A DNA stretch of 64,000 nucleotides from positions 36,633 through 100,632 of the forward strand of contig OMWS01000005.1 in assembly GCA_900314825.1 (NCBI GenBank). The letters are read 5' to 3'. The stretch's first letter is position 1; every line of letters begins with the position of its first letter. The position numbers were made by a program, and so were the translations under genes. Source of the DNA: an uncultured Veillonellaceae bacterium (lineage in GTDB: Bacteria; Bacillota; Negativicutes; Selenomonadales; Selenomonadaceae). The notes beneath the pieces were generated by a model. It ran no database searches and was not told where the DNA came from. It worked only from the letters and a program-made list of their open reading frames with translations. Below, one piece after another: positions 1-9,019 of the stretch.

Positions 1-3
1 ACT

Positions 4-759
4 TCACAGGCGAGCGAGCACATGCGCAAGCGTCCATTCGGCAAAGCGCGTGGTGCGCGCGGTGTCTTCGGAAAAATACGCAGCATGCGGGGCGGCGAGC
101 CCTGGGAGTGTAAACGCCTGATCCGCAGCAGTGAGCATCGGCAGATCCATAGCGCTGTCGCCAGCGGCAAAAACGGTGTTAGCCCCCAAGCGGCTCTGCA
201 GCTGCCGAAGTGCCTGGCCCTTGTCGAGCTGGTGCGGGAGAATGTAAATTTTGCGACCGGAAGCCGCGATCGGGAGACGTGTCTCCGCAGCGAGTGCCTG
301 CATACACGCATCGTGGTCGCCGTCATCCGCGGGCAGGAGGAAAAGATACGCCTCATCGACCATGCGGCAGATACGATAGCGCGTGTCGCAGCGATGTGCC
401 GCACAGAGCGTCTGAAGTTCCTCGTGCGCGGCAGCGAGGATGGGTGCCATCGCTGCCTCCCATGTGTCATCTTTTTCTCCGGCAGGCGTCAAGAGGATCG
501 CGCCATTCGTCGTGATCGCGCAGGCGGGAGCACAGCCCGCAGGCCACTCGATCCGCTGATATTGCGCAACGGAACGCGTCGTGATCGGGACGAACATCGT
601 CTGACGACAGACGTCGCGCAAAAGCATGATCGTCTGCGGACTGAAAAATCCTTGCTCCTTGCCGTCCAACCATTCGACACAGACATCGCCAGGCGCAGCG
701 TGACGATGAGAATAGAGCAGCGTGTTGTCAAGGTCGCTCGCAAAAAGAATGCGCTTCAT
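4..759 (-). CDS. HAD-superfamily phosphatase of the Ter biosynthetic module
   Basis: 251-residue HAD hydrolase. The N-terminus carries the catalytic DxDxT motif (D9-L-D11-N-T13), and a GDSAMD motif near residues 200-205 supplies the C-terminal metal-binding aspartates. The C2-type cap and the DKG lysine region near 178 resemble sugar-phosphate phosphatases. It probably dephosphorylates an intermediate made by the phosphoribosyltransferases just upstream; this substrate is inferred from neighbours. Its ATG overlaps the preceding gene's stop by four bases (ATGA), so it is translationally coupled and is the last gene visible in the operon. The stop codon lies three bases from the window edge, so any further genes of the operon are out of view. 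Confidence 0.85.
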   Translation of the reverse strand: MKRILFASDLDNTLLYSHRHAAPGDVCVEWLDGKEQGFFSPQTIMLLRDVCRQTMFVPITTRSVAQYQRIEWPAGCAPACAITTNGAILLTPAGEKDDTWEAAMAPILAAAHEELQTLCAAHRCDTRYRICRMVDEAYLFLLPADDGDHDACMQALAAETRLPIAASGRKIYILPHQLDKGQALRQLQSRLGANTVFAAGDSAMDLPMLTAADQAFTLPGLAAPHAAYFSEDTARTTRFAEWTLAHVLARL

Positions 760-1811
760 GTGTCAGCGATGGCACGAATGATACCGCAGGCGCGATAATG
801 CACGAGCGGATATTCTTCCACCGGTACCCCCTTTTCCTTTGCGAGTTGGTAGATGTGGCCGAGATGCGCCGCATCGTCCTTGCTGTGCACGAGGATCTTC
901 CACGGCAAGCGCCGCAGCAGCACGCGTGTCGCCTCGCCGATGCCCGGCTTCACCAGATTGATATCCTGCACACCGAAATGTGCAGCGATGCGCTCCGCCT
1001 CCGCGAGCCCCGTGCCAGACGGTCGCGGCACCGTATCCACTGGAACGTCCTCCGGCATCGCAGCTTCGATGGCATCGAGGAACGCATACGTCATGTCGTG
1101 CGGCTGGAGTTCCTTGTAAAACACCGCGCCGTGGAAATCCTCGGGGCTGATGATGTCCCGCCGCAAAAACGTCCGTGATAAGAGCCCCGAGACCGTGGAA
1201 TTGAGGCAGGAGCTTGCGATGAGGAAATCTTCATGCGTGCCGCAAATCCCTGCGACGCAAGCGGGATCGGAGAGCACGGCGAGCTTCGGGCTGACGCCCG
1301 GATAATCCACCATTGCCGCGTCGAGCTGGCGCTGGATGGCCCCTTTGCCCGTCCAGCCGTCAACGAACTGCAGATCGCGGGGCGCATGGCGGTCAAGGAT
1401 ATAACGCATGGCAACATGATCGATACCAACGCCACGGATGATGGAAATCGTATAGTGCGGGACGGTGACATGATGGCGCCGTGCAATCTCGTGCTTTAGC
1501 AAAATGCCGATCGGCGTGCCAGCGCGCGCAAGGGAGACGAGCACAGCGTTTTTTCCTTTCACCCGCCAGATGTTTTCCGCCGTGACAGCGACAGCGCGCG
1601 CCGTGATCTCGGCGTAGCGCGCGAGCGCGTCTTCGTAAGCGGCAAGATACGCAGGACTCGGCTGATACTCGATGGGCAGCATCTCGCAGTAGTGACGGCC
1701 GTGCTGGATCGCGCGCTCGCGGTCTTCCGTGCTCATCGGCGTGACGAGCCCCGTGATGTCTTTCAGGAGGATCGTCACGTCCTCCGGGTGATACGTGCCA
1801 AAGGATTTCAT
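756..1811 (-). CDS. StiP/PRTase_1-type phosphoribosyltransferase-like protein of the Ter cluster
   Basis: 351 residues from an ATG at 1811 that overlaps the upstream stop (ATGA); the reading frame stays open further upstream, but that part lies inside the neighbouring gene. The protein resembles the family often labelled 'cysteine protease StiP', reinterpreted as a phosphoribosyltransferase in Ter clusters. Visible signs are a VSLARAGTPIGILL strand-helix segment and VDGWTGKGAI, which resembles a PRPP-binding loop. No classical cysteine-protease motif was recognised. Next to a second phosphoribosyltransferase, an ATP-grasp enzyme and a HAD phosphatase, it probably helps make a nucleoside-like compound. 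The chemistry is inferred from family and context. Confidence 0.8.
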   Translation of the reverse strand: MKSFGTYHPEDVTILLKDITGLVTPMSTEDRERAIQHGRHYCEMLPIEYQPSPAYLAAYEDALARYAEITARAVAVTAENIWRVKGKNAVLVSLARAGTPIGILLKHEIARRHHVTVPHYTISIIRGVGIDHVAMRYILDRHAPRDLQFVDGWTGKGAIQRQLDAAMVDYPGVSPKLAVLSDPACVAGICGTHEDFLIASSCLNSTVSGLLSRTFLRRDIISPEDFHGAVFYKELQPHDMTYAFLDAIEAAMPEDVPVDTVPRPSGTGLAEAERIAAHFGVQDINLVKPGIGEATRVLLRRLPWKILVHSKDDAAHLGHIYQLAKEKGVPVEEYPLVHYRACGIIRAIADT

Positions 1812-2968
1812 GCCAGCACCTCTGTTTTCCCGGTACGGATCCAGACAATCGGACCACACGTGTGTGCCGCGAGCGCACCACGCAGCGCGTCTTCGGCCGC
1901 TTTTGTCGGTGCTGGCGCATCCGTCACGACGACGACGAGATCATAGTGCGCGAGGTTGTAGAGATACGTCGTGCGCGATGCATCGTAAAAACTCGGCAGC
2001 TGCCAACCTTCGCGGATGGGATACTCCGGTTCCGTCGAAATGCCAATGGGGCTGCGCGTCGTTGCATGGCAGCGCACATCGTAGCCCGCTGCGTCCCAAG
2101 CACGCGCGATCAGGAGCGCGGGCAGCATGCATTCCTCTGTGCCAAGCACGAGCACATGATCCGGCGGCACCACGCGCTTCAAGATGGAGAGCAGCGCCTT
2201 CCATGCGAATGTCCGCCAGCGCTGGATATACGATGCGCCGACGACGCCCGTACGCGGATCGAGCGAGATGGCCGCCGTCAGACGCATCTCTTCCTCTTTG
2301 GCCTCCACAGGCACTGCGGAGGTCGCAGGCGCGACCGTGAAGTGCGCTGCCTCGCCTTCGTAATCGCGCTGCGGCAGACGCACGAGGTACACGGGCGCGA
2401 TGCCGAGCGCCGTCATGCTCGCTTCATTTTCTGCGTCCAGACGATAAAAAATCGAGGCCGCGATCCGTGTCTTTCCCGCAAGCTCAGGGAAACGCGCGGA
2501 AAGTTCCTGCACCATATTGCGGATGGTCTTCCCCGTCGAGAGTTCATCGTCGAGGAAGACGACGGTCTTCGTCTCCGCCAGCGCCTTTTGGAACGCATTA
2601 CCGTCGAGCCGCTGCTCTGTCGCGTGGCTGTGCTCCTCACGAAATTCGATCCACTCTGTGACGCCTGCGACTGCTTCGCGCGTCGTCGTCAGGCAGAGGC
2701 AATGGCCGCCAATGCCTTCCGTCGCCATGAGCCCGAGCGCCGTCGCCGTCTCTGCGAACGCAACGACGAGATGGGTCTCCGGATAGGAAGCGCGGATTTT
2801 TTCGCCCAGCGCGCGCATCATGAGCAGCGTCTCCTCGGGCTTTGACGGCAAATGCTTTGCCTGGCGCCGATTCACGAGCAGGTAAGAGCGCTTCGTGTTG
2901 TGATAGCGCTTCGCGAGGCAAAGGAGGTCTTCCACGGGAAGCTCTGCGATCTTTCCTTCCTCATTCAT
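1808..2968 (-). CDS. Phosphoribosyltransferase with C-terminal TRSP domain
   Basis: 386 residues. A clear PRPP-binding loop lies at about 136-152 (VVFLDDELSTGKTIRNMV: two acidic residues followed by STGKT), the hallmark of type I phosphoribosyltransferases. The C-terminal third, about 250-386, fits the TRSP domain that follows this enzyme in Ter gene clusters. The start ATG has an AAGGAG site nine bases upstream and overlaps the end of the ATP-grasp gene by eight bases. It probably transfers a ribose-phosphate group to a base-like substrate within the Ter metabolite pathway; the substrate is unknown. Domain assignment comes from motifs and neighbour order, not a database search. Confidence 0.82.
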   Translation of the reverse strand: MNEEGKIAELPVEDLLCLAKRYHNTKRSYLLVNRRQAKHLPSKPEETLLMMRALGEKIRASYPETHLVVAFAETATALGLMATEGIGGHCLCLTTTREAVAGVTEWIEFREEHSHATEQRLDGNAFQKALAETKTVVFLDDELSTGKTIRNMVQELSARFPELAGKTRIAASIFYRLDAENEASMTALGIAPVYLVRLPQRDYEGEAAHFTVAPATSAVPVEAKEEEMRLTAAISLDPRTGVVGASYIQRWRTFAWKALLSILKRVVPPDHVLVLGTEECMLPALLIARAWDAAGYDVRCHATTRSPIGISTEPEYPIREGWQLPSFYDASRTTYLYNLAHYDLVVVVTDAPAPTKAAEDALRGALAAHTCGPIVWIRTGKTEVLA

Positions 2969-3989
2969 GCAGGGATGCTCCTTTCTCCAAAACGAGCGGC
3001 GTCTCCAAGTTGGCGACCGTAATCTCTTTTTCCTGCGGCATCCGCCACGGCATCTCCCGTCCGACGAGCTGCGCGAGCGCGATGGCTGGCACGTTGATGC
3101 CCGTCGCAGCGCACGAGAGCTGCAAGCCGCCCGCCATGCGTGGATTGATCTCGAGGAGGTAGGGCCGCCCTTCGTGCATGCGGAATTGGAGATTCACCGG
3201 CACGCGCATCGCGAGATGTCGGAGGAGCTTTGTGGACAGCGCAACGATGTCCGCCTCCCATCGCAGCGTCGAATAGCGACCGCCTTTGTAGCGTGGCAAC
3301 AGGATATCGCCCTGCGTCGCATGGAGCGCGTCGACACTGATCTCTGGACCCATGAGATACGGCAGAACGAGCACAGGGATGTGGAAATCATACGCGCCGA
3401 GGATCGCCTCGGCCGCCGCCCGCGTCACTTTCGCGCCCGGCATCGTCCAGAGGGCCGAAGGCTCAACGAGGCGATCGTCCATGACACGGAACGTCGTCGC
3501 ACCTTCGTCGACGGCGAGCTTGTAGCAGACGCGAGCGCCCGTCCTCTGAAGTTCATCCACCGCCGCGCGGAACGCGTCCAGCGAATGCACCATACGATAC
3601 GGCGGCACGAGCGCGTCAAGCCCCCACGACTGCAAAAGCTTGTACGTCGCGTCCTTGTCATCGAGCGCGTGCACGAGCGCGCCGTCGTCGGGCGCGAACA
3701 GCCGCACGCCGAGCGCTGCGAAGGCTTCCCGTGCCTCCACGATCGCCGCCAGACGGCGGCGCGGCACAAAGACGTCGACGTCATGCGTGCGACAGAACGT
3801 CAGCGCCCACTGCACATAGTCGTCATCCGCCGCAAACTCCGGCTCGTCTTCCCAAACGTCCACAGCCTCGCGATAAAGCGCACGCGGATTCGTGCTCGTA
3901 CCAAGAAAGCGAAGATCTCCCCCTGCCGCCCGCATGAGGCGGATGAGATGGACAGCCGTGCTGAACCAATGATTGAACCAGATGTTCAT
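2961..3989 (-). CDS. ATP-grasp ligase of the Ter biosynthetic module
   Basis: 342 residues. The central and C-terminal parts look like an ATP-grasp fold, with a DKDATYKLL segment near 110 and the metal-binding EINPRMAGG motif at 280-288. Enzymes of this type join a carboxylate to an amine or thiol using ATP. The gene overlaps its upstream neighbour by four bases (ATGA) and has a strong GAGGAGG site. Its place between a C-C bond lyase and two phosphoribosyltransferases matches the conserved metabolite-synthesis module of Ter systems. The actual substrate cannot be read from the sequence. Confidence 0.85.
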   Translation of the reverse strand: MNIWFNHWFSTAVHLIRLMRAAGGDLRFLGTSTNPRALYREAVDVWEDEPEFAADDDYVQWALTFCRTHDVDVFVPRRRLAAIVEAREAFAALGVRLFAPDDGALVHALDDKDATYKLLQSWGLDALVPPYRMVHSLDAFRAAVDELQRTGARVCYKLAVDEGATTFRVMDDRLVEPSALWTMPGAKVTRAAAEAILGAYDFHIPVLVLPYLMGPEISVDALHATQGDILLPRYKGGRYSTLRWEADIVALSTKLLRHLAMRVPVNLQFRMHEGRPYLLEINPRMAGGLQLSCAATGINVPAIALAQLVGREMPWRMPQEKEITVANLETPLVLEKGASLHE

Positions 3990-4984
3990 GCGCGCCCCTC
4001 CTCACGGATGCCATAAATCGCAGCAAGTGTCAACATGCGTTTCGCCCAGCGGCTGTGGCACGTCACTTCGTTCATGCGATGGCCGCCCGCGCTTTTCTCG
4101 ACACCGAGTCCCTGCGTTTCGTCCGTCGCAACCTGCAGGAGACGGCAGGCATCGTCGTAGTCCTCGCGCGAAACGGACAAACTGTCATAGATGAGCGGAA
4201 GTTGGCACGGATGGATGGCCGTCTTGCCGATGAAGCCATGCAAGCGATCGCATGCGAGTTCGCGGCGCAGCCCCTCCATCCATGCCGCGTCACCCGCGTC
4301 CCGTGCGCCGAAATAATTCCAGACCGGCCCCGAAACGACGTAATCGGCGGCAAAGACGTTCAGAATGGCCAAAAGGATATCGCGCACGATGCCGACATCG
4401 TAGATCGTTGCCGTCACGGGCCGACGCAGGCCGTAAAGATGGCTAAAATCATTGCCACCGACGCGGATATTCAGCACAGCGTCCTGCACAGGCGCGAGCA
4501 GTTCGTGCAGCTTGCGGAGCACTGCAGGACGCGTATCACACGCTGCGATCATCCGCGTTTCCAGCGTCGGCATGATGAACACCTGCCGTCCCGCTGCGCA
4601 TTCCTGCTGCACGATGGCAAGATACGCCGCTGCATTGTCAAGGTCGAATTTCGGCAACACGAACCCCGTGAGAACCGCGCGCACATCCGCAAACGTTTCG
4701 AGCACGTGCGCGAAATGCTCTGGCGTCCGCACGCGCACGAAGAGAAGCGGCAGCGTCGTTCCCTGCACAGCCAGCGTTTGCAAATCCCGCAAGATCGCGT
4801 GGAGAGACTGCTCTGCTGCCGCGAGCGCCGACGTGCGGATCGCATCCTCGAGGCAAAATGCGATGGACGTCAGGCAGGGAATGCTTCCTTGTGCAATCTT
4901 TGACACGATGTTTTTCTGGAAGGCTGGCATATAGAGCAAGCCACCGACACGATATGGCAAATCTTCCGTCCTGGATATTGGCAT
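3986..4984 (-). CDS. HpcH/HpaI aldolase/citrate lyase-like C-C bond lyase
   Basis: 332 residues with a TIM-barrel lyase signature. AFCLEDAIR carries the acidic metal-binding pair, NDFSHLYGLRR follows a central strand, and FIGKTAIHPCQLPLI matches the GKxxIHPxQ motif of CitE-like enzymes. The start was set at the ATG at 4984, which has GGAGGAG five bases upstream; a longer open frame lacks a good ribosome site and its 5' part overlaps the upstream TerD-fusion gene. It is probably the carbon-carbon lyase or aldolase that feeds the nucleoside-like pathway encoded downstream. No citrate lyase partner genes occur nearby, so a classical citrate lyase role is unlikely. Confidence 0.85.
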   Translation of the reverse strand: MPISRTEDLPYRVGGLLYMPAFQKNIVSKIAQGSIPCLTSIAFCLEDAIRTSALAAAEQSLHAILRDLQTLAVQGTTLPLLFVRVRTPEHFAHVLETFADVRAVLTGFVLPKFDLDNAAAYLAIVQQECAAGRQVFIMPTLETRMIAACDTRPAVLRKLHELLAPVQDAVLNIRVGGNDFSHLYGLRRPVTATIYDVGIVRDILLAILNVFAADYVVSGPVWNYFGARDAGDAAWMEGLRRELACDRLHGFIGKTAIHPCQLPLIYDSLSVSREDYDDACRLLQVATDETQGLGVEKSAGGHRMNEVTCHSRWAKRMLTLAAIYGIREEGRA

Positions 4985-4995
4985 GAAACTCCTCC

Positions 4996-6279
4996 TCAAC
5001 CTTCGACCTCGAGCCCATAGCTCTCGCAAAGCCTTACAAGACCAGCCGCGTAACCTGCACCGACGAAATGCACTTTCCACGCGCCATTTCTCCGATAAAT
5101 ATCGACGGCCACGACCGTCTTTTCGACCGATAGACCCGCCAGCGGGAACACCGCTTCCTGTCCTGCACCTGTCACGCGCACGACCGGCGCACGCACGGCA
5201 GAAAAGGAACGCGTACTGCCGTCATCGTAAATCGCGTAACTCACGATAAGATGCTGCACATCCTCCGGCACCTTCGAGAGCGTGAGCTGCACGACGTCTG
5301 GCACGCCTGACTGCTCTGTGAGCGCAACGGCCTCGCCATCCCGGTGCCCGAAGAAAAAGAGATCGTCATCGCTGCGCGCCTTGCCGTTGCCGTACAAAGA
5401 AAACACATAGGCATCAATGTCCATGCCGCTCGGCCGTCCGCCGTCTTCATATCGGATCGTCAGCACGTCATCCTGCACGAGGACACGCTGGCCGTGGACG
5501 GCATTCAGCACGACGGAGCCGCGCGCGGAAGGCGACGGAGGAATCCTCCGTTTTCGGTCATGCGCCCCCTGCACCGCCGCACCACGCGTGCCCGTCTCCC
5601 GGGAAAGCGCCCCGTGATTTGCGTTTTCCGAAGTGCCATCTTCCTGCGCTGCCTTCCGCGCATCACAATCGGCCGGCAGCTGGTCCATGCGTTTCGCTGC
5701 TCCTTTGAGCGAGCGGCCGCTGACGTAAATACGGCGCACGACGCCGCCCGTCCGCAGCAGGAGGTCGCCATAGAGCGTCGTCCCCGCCCGCATTCCATCG
5801 ATCGTCAGCCGGATCCCCGCGTGGCCTGCCGCAAGATGCGTGGGCTCCGCGCGCACGCCATCCATACGGCACTCGAGCGCCGCTTCCTCAGGAAGCTCGA
5901 GCGAGGCACAGACGACATTCGTTTCGTCCGGCGCAAAATCGCCAAGCGCAACGCCGCTCGGCAGATGCCAGTCTTCTGCGACGCCCGGCACGCCCGTGAT
6001 CCCCCCATGCACTTCGACGTTCTCGAACATGATGGTGTGGCCGCCGCCCACAATCGCAACGTCCTGCACCGGATCGCCGACGACCTCAATGCGGAGGTTC
6101 CGGATCGTCGCGCCCTCCGTGTCCACGATAAGCGCCGGACCCTTCGCCACCCAGAGCGTCGCGCCGTGCCCATCGAAAGTACCACCATGACGCACCGTGA
6201 CCGGTCCCTCATACTCCCCTGGTGCCGCTTCCGCATGCCCGGACGCCATCTGATCGAGGACGTCTTGCAAGTTCTCCAT
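4996..6279 (-). CDS. Beta-helix-like domain fused to a TerD domain
   Basis: 427 residues from an ATG at 6279 with GGGAGG upstream. About the first 190 residues are rich in short glycine-, asparagine- and valine-containing strands (GGTFDGHGATLWVAKGP, ATIRNLRIEVVGD, GGGHTIMFENVEVHGG) that look like a pectate-lyase-type right-handed beta-helix. A low-complexity, charged linker follows at about 200-265. The C-terminal 160 residues are a TerD domain (GMDIDAYVFSLYG, then SFSAVRAPVVRV and VAVDIYRRNG). The TerD part keeps one acidic cluster but lacks the GEGEGDDE calcium-site segment of its paralogues. No signal peptide is visible, so it is probably cytoplasmic. Function beyond Ter association is unknown. 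Confidence 0.75.
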   Translation of the reverse strand: MENLQDVLDQMASGHAEAAPGEYEGPVTVRHGGTFDGHGATLWVAKGPALIVDTEGATIRNLRIEVVGDPVQDVAIVGGGHTIMFENVEVHGGITGVPGVAEDWHLPSGVALGDFAPDETNVVCASLELPEEAALECRMDGVRAEPTHLAAGHAGIRLTIDGMRAGTTLYGDLLLRTGGVVRRIYVSGRSLKGAAKRMDQLPADCDARKAAQEDGTSENANHGALSRETGTRGAAVQGAHDRKRRIPPSPSARGSVVLNAVHGQRVLVQDDVLTIRYEDGGRPSGMDIDAYVFSLYGNGKARSDDDLFFFGHRDGEAVALTEQSGVPDVVQLTLSKVPEDVQHLIVSYAIYDDGSTRSFSAVRAPVVRVTGAGQEAVFPLAGLSVEKTVVAVDIYRRNGAWKVHFVGAGYAAGLVRLCESYGLEVEG

Positions 6280-6354
6280 ACGTTCCGTGCCTCCCGCAAA
6301 AAAAGAGAAAGGACAGTTTGCTGCCCTTTCTCCCGCATCCATTTCCAAAAACGA

Positions 6355-6939
6355 TTACACGTTGACACCGTACGCGCGGCAGAGAGCTGCGAGACCGCCT
6401 TGGTAACCGGAGCCGACCGCGTTGAACTTCCACTCGCCGCCCCTGCGGTAGATTTCGCAGACGACAAGCGCCGTCTCGACGGAGAACTCCTCCATGAGAT
6501 CGAACCGCAGCACTTCCGTACCTTTCGTATCGTCCGCGCTCGCGATGCGCGCGACGCGCACATAGGCGTTCGAGACCTGGCCAAAATTCTGCTTGCGCGC
6601 CTCCGCATCGTAAATCGTGACCGTGATCGCGATCTTCTCGATGTCCTGCGGCACCTTGCTGAAGTCGATGATGATGACCTCATCATCGCCCTCGCCTTCG
6701 CCCGTCAGGTTGTCGCCCGTGTGGTGGACGCTGCCATCCGTGCTATCGAGATTGCCGTAAAAAATGAAATCCTCATCCTTGCGCACCTTGCCGTTCGCAC
6801 CGAGCAAGAACGCCGATGCATCGAGGTCGAAGTCCGCACCGCCGTCGTACTGGTTCACGTCCCAGCCGAGGCCGATGAGCGCCATCTTCATGCCCTTGTC
6901 GAGGCTGACGCGCTGGCCTTTGGAAAGATTGACCGCCAT
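6355..6939 (-). CDS. terD: TerD-family stress protein
   Basis: 194-residue single-domain TerD protein, the usual family length. Calcium-binding acidic clusters are intact: DFDLD at D36/D38/D40 and [13 protein letters not shown] at about 75-87. The sequence also shows [19 protein letters not shown] and [15 protein letters not shown], typical of TerD/TerE. An AGGAGG site precedes the ATG. TerD proteins are calcium-binding cytoplasmic proteins tied to tellurite, phage and other stress tolerance, but the mechanism is unsettled. The exact letter (TerD or TerE) is not resolvable by eye. Confidence 0.92.
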   Translation of the reverse strand: MAVNLSKGQRVSLDKGMKMALIGLGWDVNQYDGGADFDLDASAFLLGANGKVRKDEDFIFYGNLDSTDGSVHHTGDNLTGEGEGDDEVIIIDFSKVPQDIEKIAITVTIYDAEARKQNFGQVSNAYVRVARIASADDTKGTEVLRFDLMEEFSVETALVVCEIYRRGGEWKFNAVGSGYQGGLAALCRAYGVNV

Positions 6940-6978
6940 TGAAAAATCCTCCTGTCAAAAAATGTTCGTCACACGCGC

Positions 6979-7575
6979 TCAGAGGAACCGCTTCGCAAGC
7001 GGATTGAGTCCGTCGTCCTGCGTCGCCTGTCCGATCGCGTTGAATTTCCATTCGCCTTTGTAGCGATAAATTTCGCCGCAGATGAGCGCCGTCATATTGT
7101 CGTAGTTCTCCGAAAGGTTATAGCGACAGAACTCGCGATTCGTATCGCTGTCCACGATGCGGATAAACGCGTTCTTGATCATGCCGAAATGCTGGTTGCG
7201 TTTCTTTGCCTGATAGATGTTTACAACGAAGACGAGCTTGTCATACGCGGCTGGGACGCGGTCGAGATCGACGAAGACCTGCTCATCGTCCCCCTCGCCT
7301 TCGCCCGTCAAGTTGTCGCCCATATGCTTGACCGCACCGGACGCATGCTCCAAGTTGTTGAAGAAGACGAGATCGTCCGCGGAACGGAAATGACCATCTT
7401 TCAAAAGCATCACAGAAGCGTCGCAGTCGATGTCGGCGTTGCCGCCGAAGAACGACGAGAGGAATCCGCCGGATTTTTCCGCCGGATCCCAGCCAAGCCC
7501 GACCATGACATGATGGAGCGTGCTGCCGTCCTCCTTGCGGAGATTGACTTTCTGTCCCTTTTTCAAATTGACCAT
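6979..7575 (-). CDS. TerD-family protein resembling TerZ/TerX
   Basis: 198 residues. It carries the TerD acidic cluster NADIDCD near residue 47 and the second calcium segment [14 protein letters not shown] glycine/phenylalanine insert (FLSSFFGG) just before the first cluster resembles the insert in TerX/TerZ-like proteins and also occurs in the C-terminal half of the TerA-like fusion encoded upstream. The ATG follows a TAGGAGG sequence in which the stop codon of the preceding 20-codon ORF overlaps the ribosome site. It probably binds calcium like the other TerD copies; sub-family naming is tentative. Confidence 0.88.
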   Translation of the reverse strand: MVNLKKGQKVNLRKEDGSTLHHVMVGLGWDPAEKSGGFLSSFFGGNADIDCDASVMLLKDGHFRSADDLVFFNNLEHASGAVKHMGDNLTGEGEGDDEQVFVDLDRVPAAYDKLVFVVNIYQAKKRNQHFGMIKNAFIRIVDSDTNREFCRYNLSENYDNMTALICGEIYRYKGEWKFNAIGQATQDDGLNPLAKRFL

Positions 7576-7586
7576 AATGTGTCCTC

Positions 7587-7649
7587 CTAATCATCCGGAG
7601 CCAGGAAAAGCACGACCAAGGCAATGAGAATTGCGATGACGTGCACCAT
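7587..7649 (-). CDS. Tiny membrane peptide (20 residues) within the Ter operon
   Basis: A 20-codon ORF that standard gene callers would skip. It reads MVHVIAILIALVVLFLAPDD, one uninterrupted hydrophobic helix with an acidic C-terminus. Its ATG has AAGGAG about nine bases upstream, and that site overlaps the TAA stop of the AIM24-type gene. Its own TAG stop is part of the TAGGAGG ribosome site of the next TerD gene. The tight spacing on both sides fills an otherwise unexplained gap in a compact operon and argues for real translation. It probably inserts into the cytoplasmic membrane; role unknown. A chance ORF remains possible. Confidence 0.6.
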   Translation of the reverse strand: MVHVIAILIALVVLFLAPDD

Positions 7650-7662
7650 AAGATTCTGCTCC

Positions 7663-8346
7663 TTAGTTCGACGGTGGGATCATCGATTGGATCCAGCCTT
7701 TGAAGGCTTCGGGGTTGCGCGTCTGGATCAGCACGACGCCCGGCCCGCGGAAACGGCAGACGAGGCACTCGCCCGACGTGATGCTCGAGAGCCAGCCGCT
7801 CGACGCCTTCTCGATTTTGTACTCCATGTAATCCGGCCATGCGACGAGGTGGCCGTTATCGATGATGACCTCTTCGCCGTCCGCGAGATTGATCGGATGA
7901 ATGACGCCGTAGCTGCTCACAAACGCCTTGCCGCGCCCCGTGAGCTTCACGAGGAAAAATCCCTCGCCTGAGAGGAAGCCTTTCGCAATGCCTTGCACAT
8001 GCGTGTCAACGGAGATGCTTTCCTCCGCGGCGAGAAATCCTCCTTTTTCCACGATGAGACCGTACGAACCATCGAGCTCCACGTCGAGGATGCCGCCCGG
8101 CAGCGCATGCGCCAAGAGGACATTGCCGTCGCCGCGCCGTGCGACGAGGCGCTGCATGAAGAAACTCTCGCCCGTCAGCACGCGCCGCGCGAGACCGCCG
8201 AGGAAGCTCCCTTCCTGCTTGCCCTCGACATCGACCGTCGCCGACATCGCGATCATCGCATCGGATTCCGCCTTGAGCGCTTCCCCGCGCCTGAGGTCCA
8301 CGGAGACGACGGGGAACGCTTCGGGATAAAGGATCTTGTAATTCAT
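7663..8346 (-). CDS. AIM24/TIGR00266-family protein
   Basis: 227 residues, almost all beta-strand, matching the AIM24-like (TIGR00266) family by pattern: ESDAMIAMSATVDVEG near the N-terminus, then FLGGLARRVLTGESFFMQRL, ILDVELDG, and GFLSGEGFFLVKLTGRGK in the second half. Proteins of this family often accompany TerD genes. The fold is a beta-rich trefoil-like barrel and the molecular role is unknown. Its start lies directly after the stop of the upstream TerD gene, with only one base between them, so translation is likely coupled. No signal peptide or membrane segment is seen. Confidence 0.88.
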   Translation of the reverse strand: MNYKILYPEAFPVVSVDLRRGEALKAESDAMIAMSATVDVEGKQEGSFLGGLARRVLTGESFFMQRLVARRGDGNVLLAHALPGGILDVELDGSYGLIVEKGGFLAAEESISVDTHVQGIAKGFLSGEGFFLVKLTGRGKAFVSSYGVIHPINLADGEEVIIDNGHLVAWPDYMEYKIEKASSGWLSSITSGECLVCRFRGPGVVLIQTRNPEAFKGWIQSMIPPSN

Positions 8347-8347
8347 A

Positions 8348-8926
8348 TCAGACGTTCACGCCATAGTTCTTGCCAAGCGCTGCAAGGCCGCCCGCGAAGC
8401 CGCTGCCGAGCGCGTTGAATTTCCACTCCGTGCCATGACGATAGAGCTCGCCGACGATGACGGCTGTCTCGACGGAGAAATCTTCCCCGAGGTCAAAGCG
8501 GATGAGCTCCTGCCCTTTCGCCTCGTCCACGACGCGGATGTAGGAGTTCGAGACCTGACCGAAGTTCTGCTTGCGCGCCTCGGCATCGTAAATCGTGACC
8601 GTGAAGTCGATCTTGTCGACGTTCGCCGGGACTTTCGAGAGATCCACTTTGATCTGCTCGTCGTCGCCCTCGCCTTCGCCCGTCAGGTTGTCGCCCATGT
8701 GCTCGACAGCCCCCGACGCGTGCTTGAGGTTGTTGAAGAAAATGAAATCCGCGTCGCTCGTGACCTTGCCGTCCGCGCCCAAGAGGAACGCCGCTGCGTC
8801 GAGATCGAAGTCCGAACCGCCATCGTACTTGTTGACATCCCAGCCGAGGCCAATGAGAAGCTTGCTGAGTCCCGGATTACCTTTCGTGAGATCGACCTTC
8901 TGGCCTTTTTTCAGATTGACTGCCAT
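8348..8926 (-). CDS. terD: TerD-family stress protein
   Basis: 192 residues from the ATG at 8926, which has AAAGGAGG upstream. A longer open frame of 26 extra codons starts in non-conserved sequence and was not used. Both calcium clusters are present (DFDLD near 37-41 and [13 protein letters not shown]). It shares the [20 protein letters not shown] segment with the TerD copy at 6355-6939, so the two are close paralogues. Expected role: cytoplasmic calcium-binding stress protein. It follows the TerA-like gene after a gap of about 90 bases that shows nothing notable. Confidence 0.92.
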   Translation of the reverse strand: MAVNLKKGQKVDLTKGNPGLSKLLIGLGWDVNKYDGGSDFDLDAAAFLLGADGKVTSDADFIFFNNLKHASGAVEHMGDNLTGEGEGDDEQIKVDLSKVPANVDKIDFTVTIYDAEARKQNFGQVSNSYIRVVDEAKGQELIRFDLGEDFSVETAVIVGELYRHGTEWKFNALGSGFAGGLAALGKNYGVNV

Positions 8927-9019
8927 GATGTGAATCCTCCTTTGAATAGAAAAACACGGATGCAAAACAGGTCGCGATCCTGCCTGCGAGCCTGCCAATG
9001 CCATAGAAAATGAAGCGTA

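Noticed and set aside
753..1811. Cysteine protease assignment for the StiP-like protein
   Set aside because: No Cys-His catalytic pair could be identified, while a PRPP-like loop and the neighbouring enzymes favour a phosphoribosyltransferase-type role.
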